Shown in pieces: positions 7,811-15,102 of a stretch of 48,811 bases of DNA. The stretch is from JANNNX01 sp031398745 (lineage in GTDB: Bacteria; Actinomycetota; Acidimicrobiia; Acidimicrobiales; CADCSY01): positions 1 to 48,811 of the forward strand of contig JANNNX010000010.1 in the NCBI GenBank assembly GCA_031398745.1, given 5' to 3'. The translations under genes and the position numbers were made by a program. The notes under the pieces are model-generated. The model was not told the DNA's origin and did no database searches. It worked only from the letters and a program-made list of their open reading frames with translations. The stretch's first letter is position 1. The number at the start of each line of letters is the position of its first letter.

Positions 7811-8250
7811 CCGTGCGTGCACGCCACGGTCGGGCAGGTCGCGATGCGTGGACTCCGAGGGCCGCGTCGATGCGGTCGCTTCCTGAGGGAGACGTCGCTC
7901 GGATACAGCCATGCTGAGGTCATGCCAAGCGTGTGCGTCCGACCGCTGGTCGAGCAGGCGCGCAACGCCGCGGACGATGTTGCCGAACTCGTTGTGCGCC
8001 AGAGTCCAGATGAGGATGCACCCGTGGTGGTGGCGATCGCCCTCGGCCCACTCTCGCAGCAGCGGCACGAAGTCGCGCGAGTTCCGGGTGACGAGGATCC
8101 GTCGCTGCTCGGCAGCGAGGGAGAGACTTCGGGATCGGCGAGCGCGCCGAGAGCCACATCGCTGGCGAGGCTCAGCACGTCATGACCGCGATTTTCGAGC
8201 GGGCGACCGACCCGCTTTGGCGACAGGTTGGCGTCGAGGAGGAGCCGCAC
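7700..8250 (-). pseudogene. DUF5615 PIN-like toxin, broken by a 1-base frameshift
   Basis: The frame from 8250 gives MRLLLDANLSPKRV..RGHDVL..DPEV, the typical start of a DUF5615 PIN-like nuclease with the first catalytic Asp. At about 8125 the family sequence jumps to another minus frame (LSLAAEQRRILVTRNSRDF, then LREWAEGD), which needs one extra base after GAAGT. The rest of the domain (GCILIWTLAHNEFGNIV) is well preserved, so the loss is recent or a sequencing error. The restored frame has no stop until 7700, inside the 3' end of the phosphoribosyltransferase gene on the other strand, so the native end may also be lost. The GTG start directly follows the antitoxin stop. No slippery heptamer suggests programmed frameshifting. 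Confidence 0.75.
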
Positions 8251-8664
8251 TCAGGCTCCGGCGACCTCGATGAAGGGATGGAGCACACGCAGCTCGTCGA
8301 GGGGCTGGCGGTTCTCTTCGATGAACCGCTCGATCTCCTCGGGATACGCGTCTCGGTACGCGAGCGCCAGGCGGAATTGGGCCGGGGACACGTGGCTGTC
8401 TTTGGACAGGGCCTCCGGCGATCCGAAGTCCTCGGCCATGTGGGCGATCTCCCACACGTCGAGCCCAGAGCCGATGACCCAGGCGCGCCGGTTCACGTCG
8501 TCACCGCGGAAGGCGATGCCGGGGAACCGCCGAGCGCGAGCGGCCTCCTCGGTGAAGGACGCGACGACGGCGCTCTTCGACCGGCGAGTGCGTCGCGCCT
8601 CGGCCTCGACGAGCTGCTCGGTTGCCGCTTCGAGTCGGACGCTGAACGGCTGTCCCTTGGCCAT
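8251..8664 (-). CDS. DUF433-type antitoxin with an N-terminal ribbon-helix-helix
   Basis: A 137-residue protein. The N-terminal FSVRLEAATEQLVEAEARR looks like a ribbon-helix-helix DNA-binding segment. The C-terminal half (VWEIAHMAEDFGSPEAL, then VSPAQFRLALAYRDAYPEEI) matches the DUF433 antitoxin fold. DUF433 genes are commonly paired with DUF5615 PIN-like toxins, and here the toxin frame begins with no gap after the TGA. The antitoxin is intact while its toxin is frameshifted. Start at MAKGQPF chosen because the upstream reading overlaps the preceding gene. Confidence 0.8.
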   Translation of the reverse strand: MAKGQPFSVRLEAATEQLVEAEARRTRRSKSAVVASFTEEAARARRFPGIAFRGDDVNRRAWVIGSGLDVWEIAHMAEDFGSPEALSKDSHVSPAQFRLALAYRDAYPEEIERFIEENRQPLDELRVLHPFIEVAGA

Positions 8665-8677
8665 GGATTCTGGCGCG

Positions 8678-9526
8678 TTACTTCGGGTGCCCGATGATGG
8701 CTCGCGTGCTGAGAATGACCCCGGCGGCGCGCTCATCGCCCGTGATCTCGACGGAGCTCGATCCTTCTCGGAGGTTGTTGGTCAGGAGTCGCCATGCCGC
8801 GTCGGCGGTCATGGACGCATTGGCGATGACGTGCTCGTGGCTGGCCTCCTCCGAGAAGTCCCACATGCCCTCCCTGGCGATGAGAGTCCATCGCTCGTTG
8901 ATCGGTTCGCCGACCGCGATCTGGATCGCCCCGTCCGATCCCAGGCCGGCTTCCGACAGCCGGTAGGGGAACGCCCATCGCAGCCCAAGAAGGACTGGGC
9001 GGAGCAGAGCGGAATCGAGGTCGACGGGCCGCGCGACTGCTTCAAGCAGCTGTTGCCGGTGGATCCAATACTCGGAGAGATCGCGTAGTTGGTCGAGCCA
9101 CCGAGGCGCAGGGTCCGGACCGGCCCATGAGACGTGACCGGAGCGCTGGCTGAGGTCTTCTCCTCCAAGCACCGCGACGAGACGCGGGCCGGTCCATTCC
9201 AGCAATTCGACCAGAAGTCGCGGGCTGAGCCGCCGAGCAGAGCGGACCCATTCCCGCTGTAGCTCGTCGAGCCAATCGATGAACTCGCCCTCGGAGAGAC
9301 CCTCGGGCGAGGCCGTGCCCATGTAGTTGTCTCGTTGGCGCGAGAGGAGACTGAAGTCGTCACCGAGCAGGTGGCTGGCGAGCCCGAGGACGGTCCAGCC
9401 AGGGCAAGGACTCGGGCGCCGCCAATCGTCTTCGCGAAGACTCTTCAGGAGGTCGAGGAGCCGGGTGCGCTCGATCTCGAAGAGCGGGGCGACCGCCTCG
9501 ACCGGTGAGGCGCTCGGCGGAGTCAC
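8678..9526 (-). CDS. DinB-like, mycothiol-dependent maleylpyruvate isomerase-type protein
   Basis: A 282-residue protein with the N-terminal four-helix fold typical of this family: LLDLLKSLREDDWRRPSPCP followed by GWTVLGLASHLLGDD (conserved Trp, Pro-Cys-Pro-Gly-Trp and His). A C-terminal domain includes a hydrophobic-ligand-like stretch. Family members are thiol-dependent isomerases or transferases that often use mycothiol; the reaction here is unknown. GTG start at 9526 is preferred, because a longer reading to 9646 would cross the divergent AbrB promoter. It lies 13 bases upstream of the DUF433 antitoxin on the same strand, so it may be cargo of the same island transcript. Confidence 0.72.
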   Translation of the reverse strand: MTPPSASPVEAVAPLFEIERTRLLDLLKSLREDDWRRPSPCPGWTVLGLASHLLGDDFSLLSRQRDNYMGTASPEGLSEGEFIDWLDELQREWVRSARRLSPRLLVELLEWTGPRLVAVLGGEDLSQRSGHVSWAGPDPAPRWLDQLRDLSEYWIHRQQLLEAVARPVDLDSALLRPVLLGLRWAFPYRLSEAGLGSDGAIQIAVGEPINERWTLIAREGMWDFSEEASHEHVIANASMTADAAWRLLTNNLREGSSSVEITGDERAAGVILSTRAIIGHPK

Positions 9527-9601
9527 CCTGTCATCTTCGTGCAGGAAAGTGAGGGCAGCCCTGCATTTCTCCCGCTCGACCCAGAGAGGGAGACCTACGC
9601 G

Positions 9602-9630
9602 CATACAATAGGACCTGGTACTCATACAAC
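9602..9630 (+). promoter_or_regulatory. Promoter/operator candidate of the AbrB-VapC pair
   Basis: CATACAA occurs twice (9602-9608 and 9623-9629), 21 bases apart, about two helical turns. The first copy contains TACAAT, a good -10 element. AbrB-type antitoxins usually bind repeats at their own promoter, so these are candidate autoregulatory sites. They sit in the divergent gap before the DinB-like gene. Confidence 0.45.
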
Positions 9631-9640
9631 GAGGTGGCAC

Positions 9641-9892
9641 ATGCAAACGAGCTACGTCATGAAGGTCTCACGGAACGGCCAGGTCTCGATCCCCGCTGAT
9701 GCTCGCGCTCGCTGGAATGCCGATCGTGTAGTAGTCGTCGACCTCGGCGACCGCGTCGTGATGCGACCGATGCCCGCCGACCCAGTGGGCGAGCTCGTCG
9801 GCAAGTACCGCCGCGGTCCAGGAACGGACGCCGCTCGCCGGGGGGCTCGGACGAATGAAGCGACCGCCGAGACGAGTCGGCGGGCTCGTTGA
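9641..9892 (+). CDS. AbrB/MazE-type (VapB) antitoxin
   Basis: An 83-residue protein whose N-terminal half is an AbrB swapped-hairpin domain (MKVSRNGQVSIPADARARW, then VVVVDLGDRVVMRPM). The C-terminal tail (GELVGKYRRGPGTDAARRGA) fits a toxin-wrapping segment. The ATG is preceded by GAGG at 9631-9634. The stop overlaps the TTG start of the PIN toxin by 4 bases (TTGA). It is expected to neutralise the toxin and repress the operon. Confidence 0.85.
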   Translation: MQTSYVMKVSRNGQVSIPADARARWNADRVVVVDLGDRVVMRPMPADPVGELVGKYRRGPGTDAARRGARTNEATAETSRRAR

Positions 9893-10317
9893 TCTTCGAC
9901 GCCTACGCGGTCCTTGCCCTGCTGAAAGGGGAACCTGCCGCCGCGGCCGTACAGCGCCTTCTGAAATCCGAGCCGGCTCCAGCGCTCACGGCGGTCGGCT
10001 TGGCCGAGGTGCTCGACCACCTCGTCCGGCTCGAAGGCGCGACCGAAGAGGACGCGGCTCTCGATATCGCTCAGATCGGCCTCGCCGACGCGATCCCCGT
10101 TGACGCTGGCGTCGCCACACGTGCCGGCCTGCTGCGAGCACGCCACTACCACCGCAGCACGCGGGCTGTCAGCCTTGCCGACTGCGTCGCCGCCGAGGTC
10201 GCTCGCGCCGACGCAGTGTCGCTCGTCACCGCCGATCCGCACCTGCTCGAACTCTGTCGCGACGAGAGCATTGACACCGTCGTGTTGCCCGACAGCAGTG
10301 GCCAGACGTGGTCGTAG
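9889..10317 (+). CDS. VapC-family PIN-domain toxin
   Basis: A 142-residue PIN-domain ribonuclease. Acidic residues are visible at MIFDAYAVLALL (Asp4), VGLAEVLDHL (Glu), SLADCVAAE (Asp) and LVTADPHLLEL (Asp), the usual Mg-binding quartet. It starts with the rare codon TTG in a 4-base overlap with the antitoxin stop; the start is fixed by the conserved first Asp at residue 4. Family members cleave specific tRNAs or rRNA; the target here is unknown. The domain appears intact. Confidence 0.85.
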   Translation: MIFDAYAVLALLKGEPAAAAVQRLLKSEPAPALTAVGLAEVLDHLVRLEGATEEDAALDIAQIGLADAIPVDAGVATRAGLLRARHYHRSTRAVSLADCVAAEVARADAVSLVTADPHLLELCRDESIDTVVLPDSSGQTWS

Positions 10318-10436
10318 GGCTGTGCTGGACGACGCGCTCGCGGACGCCCGCAAGATCTCGCACCATCACGCTTCCCGAGAACGCCTTCGAGCCCATGGAT
10401 CGATGGCTTGCCGGACACCCTGGACGATACAGGGCT

Positions 10437-10456
10437 TGGTGCCAGCCTGGTACCAT
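10437..10456 (+). promoter_or_regulatory. Double TGGTRCCA operator overlapping a -10 element
   Basis: Two palindromes, TGGTGCCA (10437-10444) and TGGTACCA (10448-10455), start 11 bases apart, one helical turn, as for a dimer-of-dimers RHH repressor. The second contains TACCAT (10451-10456), a -10-like hexamer only 6 bases before the antitoxin ATG, so binding would block a leaderless transcript. Confidence 0.5.
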
Positions 10457-10462
10457 CCGGTC

Positions 10463-10723
10463 ATGGACGTCAACGTGAAGGGTCTCGAGCCCGAGGTGGT
10501 CGCCAGGCTCAGCGAGCAGGCGGCGGCCGAGGGGGTGAGCCAGCAGGAGTGGGTACGACGGGTGCTCCGTCGCACGGCTGCCCGGCTCTCGCCGGCGGAG
10601 CTGCTAACGGAGCGGGCGACGGTCACGCCGATGTCCGATGCCGAGTTCACGAAGGTGCAGCAGCGAGTAGCCGGCCGTCGCCAGTCGAGCGCACAGCGCC
10701 TCGATGCTGGCCGCCGTCGCTGA
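10463..10723 (+). CDS. Ribbon-helix-helix (VapB/FitA-like) antitoxin
   Basis: An 86-residue protein. Its N-terminus (MDVNVKGLEPEVVARLSEQA, then SQQEWVRRVLRR) is a classic ribbon-helix-helix of the FitA/VapB kind. The Arg-rich C-terminal tail would bind the toxin. The gene overlaps the PIN gene by 20 bases. A paired palindrome immediately upstream is a likely autoregulatory operator. Assignment rests on the fold pattern and the partner. Confidence 0.8.
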   Translation: MDVNVKGLEPEVVARLSEQAAAEGVSQQEWVRRVLRRTAARLSPAELLTERATVTPMSDAEFTKVQQRVAGRRQSSAQRLDAGRRR

Positions 10724-11066
10724 CGCGGGCGGCTGGCTGGTGCTCGCCGGCCTGCTCGAAGGCGTGATCCACGATGTCGACGAGGTCCTGGTCCTCGACG
10801 CCACGTCGCTGCGACTGGCCGAGTACCTGGCGGTGCGCCACCAAGGCGCCGCCGGCCGCGCCCGGGCCGAGTTCGCTCTCGCGGTGCGTGTGGTCGCCGA
10901 GTGGTTCCCGGTTCGTGCCGTGGCGATCGACGCGGCGCTTGCCGCGGGTGCCAACGACGACGTCGATGCGCTCGCCGCGCTGGCACTCGCGGAGTCGCTG
11001 AACGTCCCGCTCGTCACCAAGAATCGGGACCTCGCCAGCGCCAAGGTTCCGGTTCTCGTCTGCTGA
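10704..11066 (+). CDS. VapC-family PIN-domain toxin
   Basis: A 120-residue PIN-domain protein. Candidate acidic residues are Asp8 (AVADAGGWLVL), a Glu in LRLAEYLAVR, the Asp pair in NDDVDALAALAL, and Asp in VTKNRDLA. The first strand lacks the usual leading IVVDAS signature, so the domain is slightly divergent at its N-terminus, but the C-terminal half (ALALAESLNVPLVTKNRDL) is typical. It overlaps the antitoxin by 20 bases. Activity and target are unknown. Confidence 0.78.
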   Translation: MLAAVADAGGWLVLAGLLEGVIHDVDEVLVLDATSLRLAEYLAVRHQGAAGRARAEFALAVRVVAEWFPVRAVAIDAALAAGANDDVDALAALALAESLNVPLVTKNRDLASAKVPVLVC

Positions 11067-11284
11067 ACGCGTCGTCGGTGCAGCGAAAGAGCGAGTACTG
11101 GGACCGGTGGCCGTTGGCGGAGGTGGCGAGCGCGGTCCTGGGGTGGCCATACGCAGTCGTTGGGGTGGCCAGTACGTCGCTCAGCCCTCGGCCGCGCAAC
11201 CCGCCAGTGAGGCGGCGCGGCCGGCGAGGGTCAGCCCATCGTGGCGACGACCAGGTGGTCCGGTGATGAGACACTGGCCCGGTC

Positions 11285-11980
11285 ATGGCTGCTCGCTCGA
11301 CCTCGTCTCCCTCGTCGACCTCGGTCCCGGCGCCGCCGACTGGCGGTAAGGGATCTCGGTCCGACAGCCGGGAGCGGCTGATGGACGCGGCCATGGGGTT
11401 GTTGGCCACCCGGGAGTACGACGAGGTGCGCCTCGACGACATCGTCAAGGCCGCGGGGATGACGACCGGCAACGTCTACTACTACTTCTCCGGCAAGGAC
11501 GACCTGCTGCGCCAGGCCGCCGAGCACTACGCAGCCCTGCTCACCGCCGAGAACGAGACCTTGCTGGCCGGGCTCGACGACCCCATCGATCGCCTCCGGG
11601 CCGCCATCCGGGGCATGTTCGACGGCACCGGCAACGCCCGTCGGAACCGCCTCGAGGTGGCATCCCGACGGGCCATGGAGCACTTCCCCGAGTTCGAGCT
11701 CGGCCTCCTGCCCAACGGCGGAATGGACGAGCTGCTCCGGCGGCTGGTGGAGGACGCCCTGGCGGAGCCGGCGTTCAGGCTCCCGGTCGGCGCCACCCCT
11801 ACCGAGGTCGCCCGGGTCTTCGTCGACGGCTTCTACGGCGTGGTCCGGCGCAGCCCCGCCGGCACCAGCCCAGCCGCGGTCGAGGCCGTCCGCCTGTACC
11901 TGCGCAGCTTCCTGCTGGGTCTGGCCGATGAGCGCCTGGTGGACGACCTCGTGCCGCCTCGCGAGACCGACCGCGTCTAG
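11285..11980 (+). CDS. TetR-family transcriptional regulator
   Basis: A 231-residue repressor. After a Ser/Pro-rich N-terminal extension (about 25 residues) comes the TetR helix-turn-helix (VRLDDIVKAAGMTTGNVYYY, then FSGKDDLL). The C-terminal ligand domain is unassigned. It lies upstream, on the same strand, of a solute-binding protein gene with a small palindrome in between, so control of that gene is plausible. The 218 bases before it (11067-11284) contain no gene I can support. Confidence 0.88.
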   Translation: MAARSTSSPSSTSVPAPPTGGKGSRSDSRERLMDAAMGLLATREYDEVRLDDIVKAAGMTTGNVYYYFSGKDDLLRQAAEHYAALLTAENETLLAGLDDPIDRLRAAIRGMFDGTGNARRNRLEVASRRAMEHFPEFELGLLPNGGMDELLRRLVEDALAEPAFRLPVGATPTEVARVFVDGFYGVVRRSPAGTSPAAVEAVRLYLRSFLLGLADERLVDDLVPPRETDRV

Positions 11981-11985
11981 TCTTG

Positions 11986-11997
11986 TAACCTCAGTTA
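11986..11997 (+). promoter_or_regulatory. Small palindrome before the binding-protein gene
   Basis: TAAC-CTCA-GTTA lies between the TetR stop and the solute-binding gene, about 50 bases before its ATG. It could be an operator for the upstream TetR protein, but the arms are only 4 bases. Confidence 0.25.
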
Positions 11998-12049
11998 GAA
12001 CTACGGGTGCAGACGGCGGGGGATTGCGCCGAGGACGGAGGGATTCGAC

Positions 12050-13615
12050 ATGAGGACGCGTCGGTGGGTCTCGGCGGTCGCCGCGCTGGCGGTACTGGTC
12101 ACGGTGGCGGCCGCCAGCGGCGGCGGCAGTAGCGACGATGGCGACACCGGCACGGGCACCGGGGGGTCCGGGGGACCCTCAGGCGAGGTCACGGTGGGCG
12201 TGGCGATGGGGCAGACCAGCTTCGACCCGATCGACTTCACCACCGGCATCGGCAACATCAACTACCTCCGGCCGGTCTACGACACCCTCACGGACGTGTC
12301 CGACCCCACCGAGATCAAGCCGTCGGTGGCCACCTCCTGGACGATGGACGGCACCTCGTCGGCGACCATCACCATCCGCGACGACGTGCGCTTCGCCAGC
12401 GGCGCCACCCTCGACGCGGAGGGCGTGGTCGCCAACCTGGAGCGCATGCGCAACCGGCCGGTTGATGGCACCGGCGACCCGGTGTTCAAGGGCGTCACCG
12501 CCATCACCGCGGTCGACCCCACGACCATCGAGGTCACCTTCGACGAGCCCAACTTCGACTTCTTCGACGGACTCGGCAGCAAGCAGGGGATGATGGTCGA
12601 CCCCACCTCGCTGGGGGACGCCTCGGTGGCGGACGAGCCCGCCGGCAGCGGGCCCTACGTGCTCGACGTCGGAGCCAGCCAGGCGGGAGTCAGCTACACC
12701 TACACACCCACCCCCGACTACTGGAACGCCGATGCCCAGCTGGTCGAGTCGCTGACCCTGCGCACGATGGAGGACGGCGCGGCCCGGCTCAACGCCTTGC
12801 AGGCGGGGGAGGTGGCGGTCACCACCCTCGACACGAACCTCGCCGTCCAGGCCCAGGACGCGGGGCTCGAGACGGTCATCACCTCGGCTTCCTTCTACAC
12901 GATGATCGTGCTCGACCTGGCCGGCACGACGGTCCCCGCGCTCGGCGACGTCCGGGTGCGCCAGGCCCTGGCCTATTCGATCGACCGTGAGGCCTTCACC
13001 AGCAGCATCCTCAACGGCCTGGCCCAACCGTCTTCCCAGCCCTATGAGGAGGGCAAGCTCGGCTATTCATCCGAGCTCGATGGCGCCTTCGAGTACGACG
13101 TCGACAAGGCCCGCTCGCTGCTGGAGGACGCCGGCTACGAGGACGGCTTCACCTTCACCGCACCCTCCCAGCCCGCGGTGCAGGACTGGGCGCAGGCCAT
13201 CACCGGGTTCTACGAGGAGATCGGAGTCCGGGTCGAGCTGAGCAACCAGGATCCGGCCGTCTACGCCGGCCTGCCCGGCACCACCGAGTTCCCGGTGTTC
13301 TTCTTCGTCTTCCCCCAGACCGATCCTGCCCTGCTGGCCAGCGGGTTCTTCCTGCCCGACGGCATCCTCAACGGCTTCGACTCGAACGACACCGAGCTGG
13401 CACCACTGGTCGCCACCGCCAACGCCGCGGTCGAGGACAGTGACCGGCAGGCGGCGATGACCGCGGTGACCGAACACATCGTCGAGAACGCGAACCTGAT
13501 CGTGGCCGCTCGCTCGGGCTCGATCGCGGCGTGGGATCCCGCCCAGGCCAGTGACGTCAGCTGGAGCGGCGGTCTCGGCGCCAGCCTCAACGTCCTGCTG
13601 ATCCGAGCGGCCTGA
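12050..13615 (+). CDS. ABC transporter substrate-binding protein, family 5 (peptide/nickel type), lipobox Cys replaced by Ser
   Basis: A 521-residue family-5 extracellular binding protein: signal segment (MRTRRWVSAVAALAVLVTVA), Gly/Ser/Asp-rich linker, then the SBP_bac_5 domain (ATSWTMDGTSSATITIRDDV near the start, VRVRQALAYSIDREAF in the middle). These proteins bind oligopeptides, nickel or other ligands outside the cell. The position expected for the lipobox Cys is Ser23 (codon AGC; Cys would be TGC), so lipid anchoring is predicted to be lost. No permease or ATPase gene is adjacent, so it is an orphan. GGAGGG precedes the ATG. The ligand is unknown. Confidence 0.88.
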   Translation: MRTRRWVSAVAALAVLVTVAAASGGGSSDDGDTGTGTGGSGGPSGEVTVGVAMGQTSFDPIDFTTGIGNINYLRPVYDTLTDVSDPTEIKPSVATSWTMDGTSSATITIRDDVRFASGATLDAEGVVANLERMRNRPVDGTGDPVFKGVTAITAVDPTTIEVTFDEPNFDFFDGLGSKQGMMVDPTSLGDASVADEPAGSGPYVLDVGASQAGVSYTYTPTPDYWNADAQLVESLTLRTMEDGAARLNALQAGEVAVTTLDTNLAVQAQDAGLETVITSASFYTMIVLDLAGTTVPALGDVRVRQALAYSIDREAFTSSILNGLAQPSSQPYEEGKLGYSSELDGAFEYDVDKARSLLEDAGYEDGFTFTAPSQPAVQDWAQAITGFYEEIGVRVELSNQDPAVYAGLPGTTEFPVFFFVFPQTDPALLASGFFLPDGILNGFDSNDTELAPLVATANAAVEDSDRQAAMTAVTEHIVENANLIVAARSGSIAAWDPAQASDVSWSGGLGASLNVLLIRAA

Positions 13616-13648
13616 CGGCGACCTCGCGGGCCGACCGCTCGGATCAGC
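13597..13648. terminator. 14-base inverted repeat between convergent genes
   Basis: GCTGATCCGAGCGG (13597-13610) pairs perfectly with 13635-13648, with a 24-base loop, spanning the stop codons of the binding protein (+) and the HIT gene (-). There is no T-tract. It probably acts as a bidirectional terminator or RNA 3'-end barrier. Confidence 0.55.
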
Positions 13649-14084
13649 CGGCGGGCGCGGCCAGCGCCGACGCGATCCGATCGGCCACTGCGGCGGCGGC
13701 ACCGTCGGAGGGATAGTCGCTCCGGGGCCAGAAGAAGCCCCGGAGCCCGTCCTTGAATCGCCGCGGCACGACGTGCACGTGGAGGTGGGCGACGCTCTGG
13801 CTCACCCGGTTGTTGACGGCCACGAAGGTCCCGTCGACCCCCAGACCGCCCTCGACGGCCCGGGCCACGGCCTGCACCCGGGTGAAGAACCCGCCGATCG
13901 CGTCGGTCGGGAGGTCGGCCAGGGTGATGACGTGGACCCGAGGGACCACCAGGACGTGGCCCTCGAACACCGGTCGGCGGTCGAGGAAGGCCACGGCTGT
14001 GTCGTCGACCAGCACCCGGTGGGCCGGGGCCGACCCGTCGATCACCGCGCAGAAGACGCAGGCGTCGGCGCCGGCCTCGGACAC
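13644..14084 (-). CDS. HIT-family nucleotide hydrolase/transferase
   Basis: A 146-residue histidine-triad protein with the catalytic motif HLHVHVVPR near the C-terminus, and CVFC near the N-terminus with the following Cys/His context, as in zinc-binding HIT proteins. Family members hydrolyse AMP-linked nucleotides such as Ap4A or adenosine phosphoramidates; the substrate here is unknown. GTG start is set by the N-terminus normally preceding the CxFC motif; no strong ribosome-binding site is seen. It follows the aldo/keto reductase by 14 bases. Confidence 0.9.
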   Translation of the reverse strand: MSEAGADACVFCAVIDGSAPAHRVLVDDTAVAFLDRRPVFEGHVLVVPRVHVITLADLPTDAIGGFFTRVQAVARAVEGGLGVDGTFVAVNNRVSQSVAHLHVHVVPRRFKDGLRGFFWPRSDYPSDGAAAAVADRIASALAAPAG

Positions 14085-14098
14085 CGGCGGCGCCGTCG

Positions 14099-15046
14099 TC
14101 AGTCGGTGCCGCCGGCCACGCCCCGGGCCTCGGCGATCTCGGCCGGGCTCAGCGTCCAGGAGGCGGCGGCCAGGTTGGCCCGCACCTGATCGCCGGAGGT
14201 GGCGCCGGCGATGACCGACGCCGTGGTCGGCTGCGACGCCAGCCAAGCGATGGCCAGCTCGTGGAGGCTGTGGCCGTGGTCGGCGGCCCAGGCGGCCAGT
14301 CGCTCGGCGGCGTCGTAGTTGGCATCGCTGGCGAAGCGCTCGACCATCTGGGGCGGGAAGGTGGCGAAGCGCGAGCCCTCGGGCGGGGCCTGGCCCCGGG
14401 TGTACTTGCCGGTGAGCAGGCCGCTGGCCAGGGGGAAGTAGGGGAGCATCCCCATGCCGTAGCGCTCGCAGCGGGGCAGGACCGTCTCCTCGACCGCCCG
14501 CTCGACCAGGCTGTAGTGGTTCTGCATGGTCACCACGTGGTGTCCCCGAGCCTGGGCCGCCGCCTCGATCTCGTCGATGACGTCGCCCTCGACGTTGCAC
14601 ACGCCGATCTCCCGCACCTTGCCCGCCTCGACGAGGTCGACCATGGCGTTGATGGTGTCGGCGTAGGGGACGACCGACTCGGGGAAGTGGTACTGGTACA
14701 GGTCGATGTAGTCCGTGCCGAGGCGCTCGAGGCTGGCCTCGCAGGCCTGCTTCACGTAGTCCGGCTCGCCGCCCTGGATGCCGGCCATGCGGTTGCCGAA
14801 CTTGGTGGCGATGATGGCCTCCGAGCGACGCCCGGCCTTCAGCGCGCTGCCGATGAAGGATTCCGACAACGTCCCGCCGTAGGACTCAGCGGTGTCGATG
14901 AAGTTCACCCCCGCGTCGAGCGCGGCGTGGAGCACGGCGGCCGTCTGCTCCTCGTCGCAGCGCATGCCGAAGTTGTTCGTCCCGAGGCCGACCAAGCTCA
15001 CCTCGAGTGAGCCGACGGTGCGGGTGGCGGTCTGGACGTCGCTCAT
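14099..15046 (-). CDS. Aldo/keto reductase
   Basis: A 315-residue NADPH-dependent aldo/keto reductase. The catalytic tetrad is visible: Asp and Tyr in FIDTAESYGG, Lys in IIATKFGNRM, His in DLYQYHFPES. The barrel continues through IGVCNVEGDV and a C-terminal cofactor segment (ASVIAGATSGDQVRANLAAA). The start at MSDVQTATR has AGGGGA 6 bases upstream. The substrate is unknown. A TetR gene lies divergently 56 bases away and may regulate it. Confidence 0.92.
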   Translation of the reverse strand: MSDVQTATRTVGSLEVSLVGLGTNNFGMRCDEEQTAAVLHAALDAGVNFIDTAESYGGTLSESFIGSALKAGRRSEAIIATKFGNRMAGIQGGEPDYVKQACEASLERLGTDYIDLYQYHFPESVVPYADTINAMVDLVEAGKVREIGVCNVEGDVIDEIEAAAQARGHHVVTMQNHYSLVERAVEETVLPRCERYGMGMLPYFPLASGLLTGKYTRGQAPPEGSRFATFPPQMVERFASDANYDAAERLAAWAADHGHSLHELAIAWLASQPTTASVIAGATSGDQVRANLAAASWTLSPAEIAEARGVAGGTD

Positions 15047-15089
15047 GAGATATCCCCTGGGTATGAGCGGCATCGCGCTCGATGATCGG

Positions 15090-15095
15090 TACCGT
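15090..15095 (+). promoter_or_regulatory. -10-like hexamer of the divergent TetR gene
   Basis: TACCGT ends 7 bases before the ATG at 15103, consistent with a leaderless transcript. It helps choose that ATG over an in-frame ATG at 15082. Confidence 0.4.
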
Positions 15096-15102
15096 CACCG
15101 GC

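Noticed and set aside
8110..8135. Programmed frameshift in the DUF5615 gene
   Set aside because: No slippery heptamer or downstream structure is evident; simple base loss explains it better.
9527..9646. N-terminal extension of the DinB-like gene up to 9646
   Set aside because: It would cross the AbrB-VapC promoter region and adds residues with no family similarity.
11067..11284. Right-hand attachment site matching the tRNA-Gly 3' end
   Set aside because: No second copy of the tRNA 3' end is seen in this gap or elsewhere to the right, so island borders remain undefined.
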